This document shows, one piece after another, positions 33,545-40,310 of a stretch of 64,000 nucleotides of DNA; within the stretch, counting starts at the first letter, position 1; each line of letters begins with the position of its first letter. A program made the position numbers and the translations under genes. The stretch is taken from positions 309,431-373,430 of the forward strand of contig CAJUDH010000001.1 in NCBI GenBank assembly GCA_910584845.1, written 5' to 3'. Under the pieces are notes generated by a model. It made no database searches. It was not told where the DNA came from and saw only the letters and a program-made list of their open reading frames with translations. This DNA comes from an uncultured Lachnospiraceae bacterium (lineage in GTDB: Bacteria; Bacillota; Clostridia; Lachnospirales; Lachnospiraceae).

Positions 33545-34466
33545 AATCCTTTCCATGGGAAAAGCACTGGCATCCCAAAAGCTTTCCTTTGGCGGCCAAG
33601 CCAGGTACCGGCTGGGAAACGGCCAAACAATATTAGATTTAGCCCAACAGGCAGGGGAACAGGCACTTCGGGCCGCACGGCTGACAATCCGGGATATAGA
33701 CTGTATTGTATGCGCCATGGCCACCCCACTCCAGGCAATCCCCTGCAACGGGGCATTAGTCCATGAACGCATGGCAAAAGGGCTGGGCATCCCTTCCATG
33801 GACATTAACACTACCTGTACCAGCTTTATTTCCGCCCTAGATGTTTTGTCCTATATGATTGCATCCGGACGGTATAACCGAGTATTGATCTTATCAGGGG
33901 ACACAGCCTCCGCCGCCCTTAACCCTAACCAGAAAGAAAGCTACGAATTATTTTCTGACGGGGCTACAGCCTGTATTTTAGCCCGGGCAGAAGAAGGCGA
34001 AGATTCGGCCATACTATACAGCAGCCAAAAAACATGGTCCGAAGGGGCCCATGACACGGAAATACGGGGCGGCTGTGGCTTAAAACCGGCTTTTTGCCTC
34101 AATGAAGGCAACCAGGAAGATTATTATTTTGACATGAAAGGCCCCCGGATATTAAAATTATGCGCAAAAAAACTCCCTTCTTTCCTGGAACAATCGTTTA
34201 AAGAAACGGGAATCAGCCGCCGGGACATCCGCCTGGTGATCCCCCATCAGGCCAGCAAAGCCTTAGGGGTTATTATGCCACGCCTGGGGTTCCCCGCCGG
34301 CACCTACATCGACTTGGTATCCGAATATGGAAACCTGGTGTCTGCTTCCGTCCCCTTTGCCTTGTGTAAAACTATAGAAGAAGGCAAAATACAGCGGGGG
34401 GACTTGGCCCTTCTCCTTGGGACAGCTGCCGGCCTCACAGCCAATTTAATGTTGCTGCGGTATTGA
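33507..34466 (+). CDS. FabH/OleA-like beta-ketoacyl synthase (thiolase fold)
   Basis: 319 residues, the normal size for KAS III enzymes. Active-site Cys104 (TTCTSFISAL), His247 (PHQASKALG) and Asn276 (SEYGNLVSASVPFAL) form the Cys-His-Asn triad. The enzyme should condense an acyl-CoA or acyl-ACP with a second acyl or malonyl unit without an iterative partner. AAGGAGG lies before the ATG, inside the end of the ligase gene (38-base overlap). No fab genes, acyl carrier protein or malonyl transferase are near, so it is not part of the ordinary fatty acid operon; its partners are the upstream reductase-hydrolase and ligase. Confidence 0.87.
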   Translation: MKSSQKAQFRKVKILSMGKALASQKLSFGGQARYRLGNGQTILDLAQQAGEQALRAARLTIRDIDCIVCAMATPLQAIPCNGALVHERMAKGLGIPSMDINTTCTSFISALDVLSYMIASGRYNRVLILSGDTASAALNPNQKESYELFSDGATACILARAEEGEDSAILYSSQKTWSEGAHDTEIRGGCGLKPAFCLNEGNQEDYYFDMKGPRILKLCAKKLPSFLEQSFKETGISRRDIRLVIPHQASKALGVIMPRLGFPAGTYIDLVSEYGNLVSASVPFALCKTIEEGKIQRGDLALLLGTAAGLTANLMLLRY

Positions 34467-34556
34467 CCCTCCCCCTTTCCCAATCCGGGGAATACGATGA
34501 AAGGACCATACCATAACCTGCTAACCATGAAATTCCTAGTTTTCTATGGCAAACAG

Positions 34557-34585
34557 TTGTATAATTACATTATTTATAGTATGAT
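34557..34585 (+). promoter_or_regulatory. Promoter of the Cys/His-rich peptide gene
   Basis: TTGTAT (34557-34562), 17 bases, TATGAT (34580-34585); the start codon lies 24 bases downstream. It suggests that the peptide gene is expressed apart from the lipid cluster. Confidence 0.6.
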
Positions 34586-34608
34586 AAGGAAGAAAGGAGG
34601 AGGAAAAA

Positions 34609-34872
34609 ATGAAACGAAAAGCAATGGTTGTTTTCATGGCTGCCTTTTTGGCAACCACTTGCACAATACCGGCTTTTGCCCATTGCCATGGCCGTAACCG
34701 GCATTATAGCTGTGAAGGATCAGGAAATTATGCTGTATGCGAAGCCAACTGCGAAGATGGCTACCAATGTGGCGTTGACGGCCATTATTGCGAACTGCAC
34801 AGAGACGGGGATTGCTGCACAGGGCAAGTAGCCGATGGGTATACCTACAGCCGCGGCCATCATCACCATTAA
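34609..34872 (+). CDS. Small secreted Cys/His-rich protein
   Basis: 87 residues with a signal peptide (KRK, hydrophobic core, cleavage likely after IPAFA at about 24). The mature part of about 63 residues has eight Cys and about ten His, including an AHCHG start, a CC pair and a final run of four His. AGAAAGGAGGAGG precedes the ATG. I do not recognise the family. The composition suggests binding of a transition metal (zinc, copper or nickel) or a disulfide-knotted fold outside the cell. It follows the condensing enzyme gene by 142 bases but has a promoter of its own. Confidence 0.75.
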   Translation: MKRKAMVVFMAAFLATTCTIPAFAHCHGRNRHYSCEGSGNYAVCEANCEDGYQCGVDGHYCELHRDGDCCTGQVADGYTYSRGHHHH

Positions 34873-35056
34873 GGATTGCCGGTTCCTTTTTCGTTGTCCA
34901 CCCTTCATGCCTCCACGCAACCCAAATCGTATCCACAGGCTGGCCGGTTAAGGAATTTTCTTGTAGCTGCCCGCTTCGAAACAGGCTTTATACCATTTGC
35001 CACATGTCTAAAAGGCTTTGTTTCACCCTTTTTTTCCATCCGCTTTTCATAATGGA

Positions 35057-35085
35057 TTGAAATATTGGGGATACTGGGTTATAAT
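35057..35085 (+). promoter_or_regulatory. SigA-type promoter of the DUF3881 gene
   Basis: TTGAAA (35057-35062), 17 bases, TATAAT (35080-35085), ahead of the start at 35149. Confidence 0.75.
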
Positions 35086-35148
35086 GTTCAAGCAACAGCC
35101 ACACGGACTATAAGGCAATCAAATCTGGACAGTTGACGAGGAAATCAT

Positions 35149-36042
35149 ATGCATAAATTTTTGCGGAGTATAGGATTCGGTGCGTACCGACGAAAAAAAG
35201 AAATTGCCGGATTATTAAATGAGTTGGAAAAAACGGCTACAAAACGCCGGCGGATCCAAATTGAAACCGACAGCAACTTGTGCGAAATCCGGGCAGAAGT
35301 AGCTCCTGGCATGGGGCTAGCGCTCGTTGGGGAAACCGACGAACACGGTGTGTTCCAAAGGGAATATTACTATCCTTATTTGCTTAGCAGCGACGTATCT
35401 TCTAATGTAACTTGTTCAATCCAACGCCATACGGAAAAAGAAACCTTTGCCGGCCTACTAGACGAAACCCGGGTTGGGATTTCATTGATTTTCTATTTGG
35501 ATAACGGGTTTGAATATATGGAGAGGAAGCTTGACCACGTTTCCCGGAAAGTAACAGCGGTAAAGCTCACCGGCCTTTCTACAGAAGGAAAGGTCCTTTT
35601 GCCGCTGTATAAGACTACCAAACAAATTAAAAAGGCACAGGTAGCGGCAAAAGACCGGAACAATTTATTGGAAGCGGCCCGCAATGGCGACGAAGATGCC
35701 ATAGAGACCTTAACAATCGAAGATATTGACATGTATTCCCAAATATCCCGCCGGGTATTGAAAGAAGACATCTACTCTATTGTAGAATCCAGTTTTATGC
35801 CCAGTGGGATTGAATGCGACCAGTACTCTGTCATCGGGGAAATTGTCCAAATAGAGGAAAAATCCAACGGCCTCACCCACGAAACCGTCTATGACCTGAC
35901 GCTAAACTGCAATGATATGATTTTTCATGTAGGTATTGCCCAGCGGGATCTGATGGGGGAACCAATGGTTGGCCGCCGGTTCAAAGGGCAGATCTGGATG
36001 CAAGGCGTCGCCGCCTTTGAAGAAGGCGGGGATAACGAATAA
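35149..36042 (+). CDS. DUF3881-type protein
   Basis: 297 residues, soluble, no signal peptide. The start MHKFLRSIGF and the following pattern with YYYPYLLSSDVSS and ISLIFYLDNGFEY agree with my memory of the DUF3881 family found in Lachnospiraceae. Function is unknown. GAGG lies before the ATG, a consensus promoter precedes it and a strong terminator follows, so it is a single-gene unit. No catalytic motif stands out; residues about 165-215 form charged helices. Confidence 0.75.
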   Translation: MHKFLRSIGFGAYRRKKEIAGLLNELEKTATKRRRIQIETDSNLCEIRAEVAPGMGLALVGETDEHGVFQREYYYPYLLSSDVSSNVTCSIQRHTEKETFAGLLDETRVGISLIFYLDNGFEYMERKLDHVSRKVTAVKLTGLSTEGKVLLPLYKTTKQIKKAQVAAKDRNNLLEAARNGDEDAIETLTIEDIDMYSQISRRVLKEDIYSIVESSFMPSGIECDQYSVIGEIVQIEEKSNGLTHETVYDLTLNCNDMIFHVGIAQRDLMGEPMVGRRFKGQIWMQGVAAFEEGGDNE

Positions 36043-36052
36043 CGCAAAGGCT

Positions 36053-36101
36053 TCCCTGCCTGCCATGGCATCTCTTTGGCAGGCAGGGATTTTGTTTTTG
36101 G
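36053..36101 (+). terminator. Rho-independent terminator of the DUF3881 gene
   Basis: Perfect 13-bp arms (36053-36065 and 36077-36089, TCCCTGCCTGCCA) are followed by TTTTGTTTTT. Confidence 0.92.
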
Positions 36102-36134
36102 CATAATCACTATGGACCGTTTCCCGGAGTAATG

Positions 36135-36271
36135 GCCTATAACTAGAAGTTCCCCCCTCTTTGCGGTTGACAAAGAAGGCAGAGGGCGAACCTTATATCT
36201 TGCGTTATAGGCGGGTAGCACAAAATGCACGTTTGGCTTGTTTTCGTTGTGGCGGTTTAACTATAACGCAA
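36135..36271 (+). ncRNA. Candidate structured RNA with two competing hairpins
   Basis: GCCTATAAC (36135-36143) pairs perfectly with GTTATAGGC (36204-36212), enclosing a second stem in which GTTC and CCCTCT pair with AGAGGG and GAAC. The same middle segment TTGCGTTATAG (36200-36210) pairs perfectly over 11 bases with CTATAACGCAA (36261-36271). The two foldings exclude each other, as in an attenuator. No gene lies directly behind except the tRNA, which has its own promoter. Class unknown. Confidence 0.35.
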
Positions 36272-36356
36272 AAGCAGTTACCCTGCATTTAAATATTTAG
36301 TTGTACCCCATGTATGGTAAACCTACAAAAAAATTCAAAATAATAGAAATACGCTC

Positions 36357-36385
36357 TTGACTACAAAAGGTTTTGCGAATATAAT
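36357..36385 (+). promoter_or_regulatory. SigA promoter of tRNA-Arg
   Basis: TTGACT (36357-36362), 17 bases, perfect TATAAT (36380-36385), 36 bases ahead of the tRNA. Confidence 0.88.
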
Positions 36386-36421
36386 AGGAAATGGTTTTGA
36401 TTATACATCAACCACTTGTAC

Positions 36422-36495
36422 GTTTCCGTAGCTCAGATGGATAGAGCGACCGCCTCCTAAGCGGTAGGTCGGGTGTTCGAGTCACCTCGGGAACG
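36422..36495 (+). tRNA. tRNA-Arg (anticodon CCT)
   Basis: A 74-base cloverleaf. The acceptor arms GTTTCCG and CGGGAAC pair with one G-T pair; the D arm is GCTC-AGATGGATA-GAGC; the anticodon arm is ACCGC-CTCCTAA-GCGGT with anticodon CCT; the T arm has the TTCGAGT loop. The 3' CCA is not encoded. It reads the rare Arg codon AGG. Confidence 0.96.
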
Positions 36496-36505
36496 TTGGG
36501 GACAT

Positions 36506-36544
36506 AGCCGGAAGCCTCGATTTTATCGGGTTTTCGGCTTTTTT
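36506..36544 (+). terminator. Terminator after tRNA-Arg
   Basis: AGCCG with an inner CC/GG stem pairs with CGGCT and is followed by TTTTT. It lies 10 bases past the tRNA. Confidence 0.85.
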
Positions 36545-36567
36545 AATTTCAGCATCAAAATTCAAAT

Positions 36568-37012
36568 ACGCTAATATTTATGTCAGTTTTAGCTATGGGT
36601 ATGGCCGCCTACTCGTCAGATTTAAAAAAGGGCACCATGCCTGAAAAAACCGTTGTCGAACAGGAAACCCATAGTGAAGAAACTGCAGAAACAAAAACGA
36701 ATGGCGCAGAACCGTCAAAACCGGAACCTATGGAAACGCAAAAAGATGGAGAAGATTCAAAAGCAGACGAGGAAAACATAGAGGCAGGCCCCATTACCAG
36801 GATTGTTGAAAAATATAAGGGCACCACAATCACAATCCGAGACCCTGGTAATGAAATGTTCTATTATTTTTCCACGGAAGGGGCCTATATAGTAGATGGG
36901 GGTACACATATTGCTGTGGGGCAACAAGGTAGAAATTAGTTCCCAGGGGCTTCTTAGCGATGAAATGCATCCGGATGAAGCAGTGAAAATTGTAGCAGTT
37001 ACCGATAAATAA
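36568..37012 (+). pseudogene. Decayed small lipoprotein gene (no start, lost lipobox Cys, one-base frameshift)
   Basis: The frame reads TLIFMSVLAMGMAAYSSD near its start, which looks like a lipoprotein signal peptide without its first codons and with Tyr where the lipobox Cys should be. A Glu/Lys/Pro-rich linker and a small domain (ITRIVEKYKGTTITIRDP to GGTHIAVGQQ) follow. At 36928-36930 one extra G shifts the frame: the written frame stops at 36939, while the next frame continues naturally as VEISSQGLLSDEMHPDEAVKIVAVTDK to a stop at 37012. No ribosome site precedes the ATG at 36580. Three independent defects argue for a pseudogene. The intact ancestor was probably an exported protein with a small beta-barrel domain. 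Confidence 0.7.
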
Positions 37013-37142
37013 ATCCGCTGGCACAATAGAAATACCCATGAAATCCGGCCAGGGGAAACCCTTGAAAAATCCGGGTAAGCCAGGTACCGCTGCCAAAAAT
37101 AAGAACCCTCCAAAAAAACCTTCCCTCTGTGGGCAAAATACC

Positions 37143-37171
37143 TTTACAGAATTACTCCTATATAGTACAAT
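37143..37171 (+). promoter_or_regulatory. Promoter of the marR-type gene
   Basis: TTTACA (37143-37148), 17 bases, TACAAT (37166-37171); the start codon is 18 bases downstream, leaving a very short leader. Confidence 0.7.
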
Positions 37172-37188
37172 ATTCCAAGAGGAGGATT

Positions 37189-37623
37189 ATGGAGAACATT
37201 CAAGCAGGTAATCGGATCTCGCAAATCAAAAGGATCAGCGATAGGATATTTGAACGGATTTTATCAGAGCGGAATATTGACGCATTTAATGGGGCCCAGG
37301 GCCGCATCCTTTATGTCCTATGGCAGGAAGACGGTATTTCGTTAAAAGAAACCGCCAGCAGGACAGGCCTGGCCACTACCACCCTTACCAGCATGGTTGA
37401 CCGGATGGAAGCTTCCGGTTTGGTTTCACGTACCCCAGACAGTAATGACCACAGGAAAACTTTGCTTACTTTGACCGAAAAAGCAAAAGGGCTTCAAAAA
37501 GATTACGAAGCCGTATCCCGCCAAATGGCAAGTATTGTTTACGACGGTTTTTCCCCTGACGAAGTCCGCACGTGCGAAGCCTTGTTGTCCCGAATTTATA
37601 ATAACCTAAAGCATCATAACTAA
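37189..37623 (+). CDS. MarR-family transcriptional regulator
   Basis: 144 residues; the start at 37189 follows AGAGGAGG. Winged-helix core: ISLKETASRTGLATTTLTSMVDRMEASGLV (recognition helix), then the wing SRTPDSNDHRKTLLTLTEKA. Helices at both ends form the dimer interface. MarR proteins usually repress their own promoter and an adjacent gene and are released by a small molecule or oxidation. The gene behind it, 34 bases away, is likely in the same operon. Confidence 0.92.
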   Translation: MENIQAGNRISQIKRISDRIFERILSERNIDAFNGAQGRILYVLWQEDGISLKETASRTGLATTTLTSMVDRMEASGLVSRTPDSNDHRKTLLTLTEKAKGLQKDYEAVSRQMASIVYDGFSPDEVRTCEALLSRIYNNLKHHN

Positions 37624-37657
37624 TTTCTCCTCCAATAATACAGAAAGGACCAAAAAA

Positions 37658-38014
37658 ATGGATCAAAACGTAAAAGACTATGTAGCCCAAAAAGTAAAAG
37701 AATTGATGGATGCGCCTACTTGCTGTGCAGAGGCAAAAGCTGCCGCCCAAAACTGGCTGGACGCCCTTGGAACCGATCAAGAAGCCCAACAGGCTAAAAA
37801 CCTGATTGCGGAGCTGGAAATGGACATCATGCCCGTTGACGGGCTGATCGCCTTTGCCGACTCCGAAGCCGGAGCACAGGTTTTTGGCGCAGAGACAGCA
37901 AAAAATGTGGCCGCACACGGAAGGGAAATTAAAGCCGCAGGCGCAAAATATTGTGACTGCCCCGCGTGCAATGCCGTTGCTGCGATTTTGGAAAAGAAAG
38001 ACGGGCTCCTATAG
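37658..38014 (+). CDS. Small conserved Cys-containing protein of Firmicutes
   Basis: 118 residues, soluble, mainly helical and Ala-rich, with a CC pair at about 22-23 and a CDCPAC motif near the C-terminus. Proteins of this kind are widespread in Lachnospiraceae; I recall them being labelled molecular chaperone Hsp90 by automatic annotation, but nothing here resembles the Hsp90 ATPase, so I do not adopt that name. The C-terminal Cys pairs could hold zinc or react with oxidants. It shares an operon with the MarR regulator, so a role in a stress sensed by MarR is possible. Confidence 0.7.
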   Translation: MDQNVKDYVAQKVKELMDAPTCCAEAKAAAQNWLDALGTDQEAQQAKNLIAELEMDIMPVDGLIAFADSEAGAQVFGAETAKNVAAHGREIKAAGAKYCDCPACNAVAAILEKKDGLL

Positions 38015-38024
38015 CCTTTGCAAA

Positions 38025-38067
38025 ACGGCGTTCAGGCACTCTTTTGAATAATGCGCCAGAACGCCGT
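38025..38067. terminator. Bidirectional terminator between convergent genes
   Basis: ACGGCGTTC (38025-38033) pairs with GAACGCCGT (38059-38067), extended by A/T pairs; TTGTTTT follows on the plus strand and TTTTGC on the minus strand. It ends both the MarR operon and the RpiR-type gene. Confidence 0.85.
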
Positions 38068-38081
38068 TTGTTTTATGTGGT

Positions 38082-38444
38082 TTAAATCTCCAAGCCCAAA
38101 AGCTTTTGAGATTTTTCCAGCGAAAGCATATTTTTGTAAGTTACCTTTTGCACAATAGCATCCCGGCTGTCTTCCCTTTGTATTTCCCGTTGATACCCGT
38201 TGTCGGCTTCCCTGCGCACCGCCAATTCGCAGAGCAGCGCCTTATGAAATTCTTTATATCCGTCAAACCCAATTTTTCTGCACAGGTGAATCACCGTAGA
38301 TGGCGAAGTAAAAGAATGTTGCGCCAATTGTTTTATGCTGTAATCCACTTCATGCTCCGGATTTTCCAGCAGAAATTTTAAGATGCCCTTCTCTGCGCCG
38401 CTGGCTTTCGGGCGGTACTCCTCCTTCCTAACGGACAAATACAT
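38082..38444 (-). CDS. RpiR-type regulator reduced to its DNA-binding domain
   Basis: 120 residues that match the N-terminal HTH_6 domain of RpiR/MurR regulators: GILKFLLENP, YSIKQLAQHSFTSPSTVIHLCRKIGFDGYKEF. Full members have about 280 residues with a C-terminal SIS domain that binds a phosphosugar. Here the frame stops after KNMLSLEKSQKLLGLEI, just where the linker to the SIS domain should begin, and a terminator follows within 20 bases. It is therefore truncated, probably by a deletion, or a natural HTH-only regulator that cannot sense a sugar. The best GGAGG lies 14 bases before the ATG, which is long. Confidence 0.75.
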   Translation of the reverse strand: MYLSVRKEEYRPKASGAEKGILKFLLENPEHEVDYSIKQLAQHSFTSPSTVIHLCRKIGFDGYKEFHKALLCELAVRREADNGYQREIQREDSRDAIVQKVTYKNMLSLEKSQKLLGLEI

Positions 38445-38656
38445 TTTTCATTTCTTTCCTCCATGAAGTAATTTCATCATAACATCGTTTTATTCTTGTC
38501 CATGTTTTCGAAGTTTATGACTATACCGTTTCATATTTTGGTTAATTTATACTATTTTCATGGATTATTATGATATTTTTTCGACAACTAAAGCAATAAC
38601 CCTCTGATCTCTGCTAAAACCGAAACCGGCCCTATAGGAGCCCCTTGCCTTACCGG

Positions 38657-38700
38657 CAAAAACAGCCGCCAGGCGGATTTTTATATATCCGGCCTGGCAG
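38657..38700 (-). terminator. Terminator of the YesN/YesM operon
   Basis: On the minus strand GCTGCCAGGC-CGGAT faces ATCCG-CCTGGCGGC with small mismatches, and TGTTTTTGCC follows. It lies about 30 bases past the yesN-type stop. Confidence 0.65.
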
Positions 38701-38729
38701 CCGCCCTTCTTCATCGGATATATACATCT

Positions 38730-40310
38730 TCAAGCCCCTGTTCCGCAAGATGCCTGATACTCTGATGGGGAAACCCCGGTATACCGTTTAAATGCAGCGC
38801 TGAAATATGCCGCATTGTCATACCCTACTTTCGATGAAATTTCGTATATTTTTAAATTTGTGTGCGCCATCAGTTCTTTTGCCTGGTTCATCCGGATCCG
38901 GATCAGATAATCCGTAAAAGTACATCCGGTTTCGCTTCGGAATACAGTGCTAAAATAACTGGCGCTTAGGGAAACGGCCCCGGCCACTTCCTCAATGCAG
39001 AAGCCCGGCTCATGGTAATGCCCCTGGATATACCGCACGGCCTCATCAATTACCTTCCCATATTTGCTTTTGTTTACTTTGATAAAATCACATATGGCAA
39101 ACAGGCTTTTTCCCAGGTTGTCAATCACTGCATCCAGCGTACCGGAAGCGGTCACCTTTTTAAACTCCTCTATCGGGTCTTCAAATAATTCCCCAATGTC
39201 GATACCTGCCTCCCCCAAATCTTTAGCTAATCTTGTATACAAGCTTCCGACTTTTAATGTCATATACAAAAAACTTTCCCCGCCTTGTTGCTGCAAACTC
39301 ACCTTTAACGCTTCCAGCTGCCTTTCCAGCCCTTTTTTGTCCTGCGCTTTCAAAGGCGTAAGAAAATCAATATCCAATGGGTTGCCCCGTATCCCCCTCT
39401 GTTCATATGCCTTGCTGTAGCTTTCCACTTCCTCATAAAATATGGTTGCGTTGGCCCCTTTAATAAACCGGTATTTCAACGCATGGATACATTGAGATAA
39501 GCTAAGGGGTGCCTGCCCCAACCCCCTCTGGACATTTCCGGACGCGATAGCCACATCGTAGCCAGAGGCCTTTGCATCCAGAGGGAACTGCCTGCGTACC
39601 TGGCCCACTGCCTGTTTCCGCAAAGCGGCCACATCTTTTTTCGTCCCGCCATACAAAAACAAACGGCACCACACACTGGTTTTTTCCAGTATAAATAAGG
39701 AGCTGCCCTCAAATTGCTGAAGCAATTGAGAAAACTTTAATTCCACCGAATATTGGGCGTCCTCTGAAAGATAATCCAGGTTTAAATTTTGAATCCCTAC
39801 CTCCATAATGCAGCAGCATGCCTGGGGATCCAGGCGGAAATGGATACACTGCGCTTCTAACGCCTCCAAGTCCAATGGCGGCTCCAAAAATTTCCGTAGC
39901 AGCCCAGTCCTTGCTGCCTGCTGGTTCTGGTAAAGCTTTTGGCAAGTTTCCCTGGCCGCTTTCAATGTCTTCATCATCTCCCCCATATCAATGGGCTTTA
40001 AAACATAGTCCCTGACGCCCAGATGCATAGCAGTACGTGCATACTCAAAATCATCATAACCACTGATTACCACCGGTACCAGGGACGGGTTCACCTCTTT
40101 GGCCAAACGGGTCAGCTCCAGCCCGTCAATGTAAGGCATCCGGATGTCCGTAATCAGCAAATCCGGCCGGACTTCCCGGATTAAGCGAAGCCCTTCCTCC
40201 CCGTCGCTGGCGGTGCCGCAAAGGGCCATCCCCAGTTCCGGCCAATCAATCTGCCGGGAAAGCCCCTCCAGGATGATTTCATTGTCGTCACATAAAATTA
40301 CCTTGAACAA
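38730..40310 (-). CDS. YesN-type response regulator with AraC DNA-binding domain
   Basis: 526 residues: receiver with acidic DD at 8-9, Asp55 (LLITDIRMPYIDG) and Lys in DYVLKPID; a long middle region (about 130-420) as in YesN proteins; and a C-terminal AraC-type double helix-turn-helix (YIQGHYHEPGFCIEEVAGAVSLSASYFSTVF to YDNAAYFSAAFKRYTGVSP). The start is a TTG at 40310 preceded by GAGG, and it overlaps the kinase stop by 23 bases, so the two are translationally coupled. It should activate transport genes for a carbohydrate-like compound; the direct repeat at 43948-43977 is a candidate target. Confidence 0.92.
   Translation of the reverse strand: MFKVILCDDNEIILEGLSRQIDWPELGMALCGTASDGEEGLRLIREVRPDLLITDIRMPYIDGLELTRLAKEVNPSLVPVVISGYDDFEYARTAMHLGVRDYVLKPIDMGEMMKTLKAARETCQKLYQNQQAARTGLLRKFLEPPLDLEALEAQCIHFRLDPQACCCIMEVGIQNLNLDYLSEDAQYSVELKFSQLLQQFEGSSLFILEKTSVWCRLFLYGGTKKDVAALRKQAVGQVRRQFPLDAKASGYDVAIASGNVQRGLGQAPLSLSQCIHALKYRFIKGANATIFYEEVESYSKAYEQRGIRGNPLDIDFLTPLKAQDKKGLERQLEALKVSLQQQGGESFLYMTLKVGSLYTRLAKDLGEAGIDIGELFEDPIEEFKKVTASGTLDAVIDNLGKSLFAICDFIKVNKSKYGKVIDEAVRYIQGHYHEPGFCIEEVAGAVSLSASYFSTVFRSETGCTFTDYLIRIRMNQAKELMAHTNLKIYEISSKVGYDNAAYFSAAFKRYTGVSPSEYQASCGTGA

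Noticed and set aside
34860..34872. C-terminal four-His run taken as a cloning tag
   Set aside because: The gene has a natural promoter, signal peptide and Cys-rich context; His-rich ends occur in metal-binding proteins.
37658..38014. Molecular chaperone Hsp90
   Set aside because: The protein is far too short and has no GHKL ATPase motif; the name would come only from automatic labels.
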